Of a DNA stretch of 5,772 nt, positions 4,998 to 5,772 are shown piece by piece. Position numbers and translations under genes: made by a program. How positions within the stretch are numbered: the first letter of the stretch is position 1; each line of letters begins with the position of its first letter. A model generated the notes under the pieces. That model ran no database searches. It had not been told where the DNA came from and worked only from the letters and a program-made list of their open reading frames with translations. The stretch lies in NCBI GenBank assembly GCA_048550035.1, contig JBLYYQ010000061.1, positions 1 to 5,772 of the forward strand, given 5' to 3'. This stretch comes from JBLYYQ01 sp048550035 (GTDB lineage: Bacteria; Nitrospinota_A; UBA7883; JBLYYQ01).

Positions 4998-5772
4998 TTA
5001 CTCAAAAGATTCTACCCTAGTGTGCGACTCGATCCATACAGATGAGTCAGATATTTGGTCATTCGGTATATCCATAACTATCTTGACCTGCTCGATATCG
5101 CCAATTCCATTTTCAATGTCACCACCACCTCCTCCTGGTCGCCGCAGAGTTAATCCGATCGTATATGGTTCACTATTAGGCTTTATATGATAAAGTTTGG
5201 ACTTAATTCTACCTGGATTCGGATTACTGCCTGAACTATTCGGATTAGGGTCAATTTTGTCTATTGCACTACCATAATAGTATGTATGAGCTACACGGAC
5301 ATATAGTGCTACATTCAGATCTTGTAGAGTTGGATAGAAATCCCGTACATTATCTATGTTTGCTAGATTGAATATAACACGATCTGCACTGTTTTCGTAT
5401 TCATATGTATCGTTAATAATCAAAGGTTCTGTTGTTGGATCATCGAGTGCATAGCTAGCGTCAATATAGAAGTAACAGAAGACCAGTCCGACATTCTTAG
5501 TTTCTAAATGTGTAATGTCAGAAGCATTAACAGCGGTAGGGTTAGCGGTAATGAAAGAGGAAGGGACAACCGGAGTTAACGGATCTGAGCAAGTTATTTC
5601 TATAGACTTTATAAATGAGCTCTCATCATTGAAAGGAGTATCTGCTATATCATCAGTTATATCAATGAAATCACCTTCGATGTCGTAGCTACTGTCGAGG
5701 GCGAAGGCAATATCATCAAGAAAAGTAGCTTTAGAGAGGGTACTTATTTCGCTATTTGCCAACTGAACCTGA
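4998..5772 (-). CDS. Exported, possibly pilin-like protein, 5' end outside window
   Basis: The last 257 residues of a protein whose frame is open to the right edge. There is no in-frame ATG until residue 233 and the first possible start is a TTG at 5762, so the true start is probably outside the window. The visible N-terminus (QVQLANSEISTLSKATFLDDIAFAL) is amphipathic and resembles what follows the hydrophobic helix of type IV minor pilins or pseudopilins. The C-terminus (EQVKIVMDI, then SSVWIESHTRVESF) resembles their last beta-strands. The body is acidic, rich in Asp/Asn/Ser/Pro, with two cysteines (61 and 99) that could form a disulfide, an Asn-Pro-Ser-rich low-complexity segment (NPNSSGSNPNPG) and a run of five glycines (213-217). 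This composition suits a surface or periplasmic protein. The pilin assignment is tentative; otherwise it is an uncharacterised protein. It converges on trpE with a 49-base gap. Confidence 0.55.
   Translation of the reverse strand, partial: QVQLANSEISTLSKATFLDDIAFALDSSYDIEGDFIDITDDIADTPFNDESSFIKSIEITCSDPLTPVVPSSFITANPTAVNASDITHLETKNVGLVFCYFYIDASYALDDPTTEPLIINDTYEYENSADRVIFNLANIDNVRDFYPTLQDLNVALYVRVAHTYYYGSAIDKIDPNPNSSGSNPNPGRIKSKLYHIKPNSEPYTIGLTLRRPGGGGGDIENGIGDIEQVKIVMDIPNDQISDSSVWIESHTRVESFE

Noticed and set aside
4975..5190. 71-residue plus-strand ORF after trpE
   Set aside because: It is antisense to the convergent gene; its proline run is the complement of the glycine run there.

Overview
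The window is AT-rich bacterial DNA. Two exported proteins (one with a signal peptide ahead of a predicted outer-membrane beta-barrel, one a lipoprotein whose residue after the lipobox Cys is not Asp) point to a Gram-negative host with an outer membrane. The lipoprotein domain resembles the C-terminal domain of the cytochrome c biogenesis protein CcmI, the coiled-coil protein resembles a flagellar chaperone, and TrpE is a stand-alone bacterial subunit. Together these suggest a proteobacterium-like or deltaproteobacterium-like lineage; the sequence does not let me name a genus.

Layout. At the left edge a minus-strand gene, cut off at its 3' end, encodes a small outer-membrane beta-barrel protein. 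Its promoter faces away from a plus-strand pair: a deoxyhypusine-synthase-like enzyme (609-1682), probably a polyamine synthase in bacteria, and a lipoprotein overlapping it by 8 bases (1675-2280). An inverted repeat covers the lipoprotein stop codon. Next come a single-domain CheY-like response regulator (2403-2774) and a small coiled-coil protein reminiscent of FliT/FlgN (GTG start, 2819-3232), which look like a two-gene signalling or chaperone unit. The 228-base space before trpE holds a TATAAT box, a short hairpin that would cover a Shine-Dalgarno sequence, and a 41-codon open frame (3289-3414). A stand-alone anthranilate synthase component I (trpE, 3461-4948) follows. The right end is a convergent minus-strand gene, open to the window edge, for an acidic, probably exported protein with weak type IV pilin-like character.

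How the genes work together. Only two pairs look functionally linked: the synthase with the lipoprotein (overlapping frames) and the response regulator with the coiled-coil protein (44-base spacing). The rest looks like a loosely packed chromosomal region with housekeeping genes. There are no RNA genes, transposons, CRISPR arrays or phage genes that I can support. The less ordinary items are the free-standing CcmI-type domain on a lipoprotein, the structured leader with a small ORF before trpE, and the response regulator/FliT-like pair.
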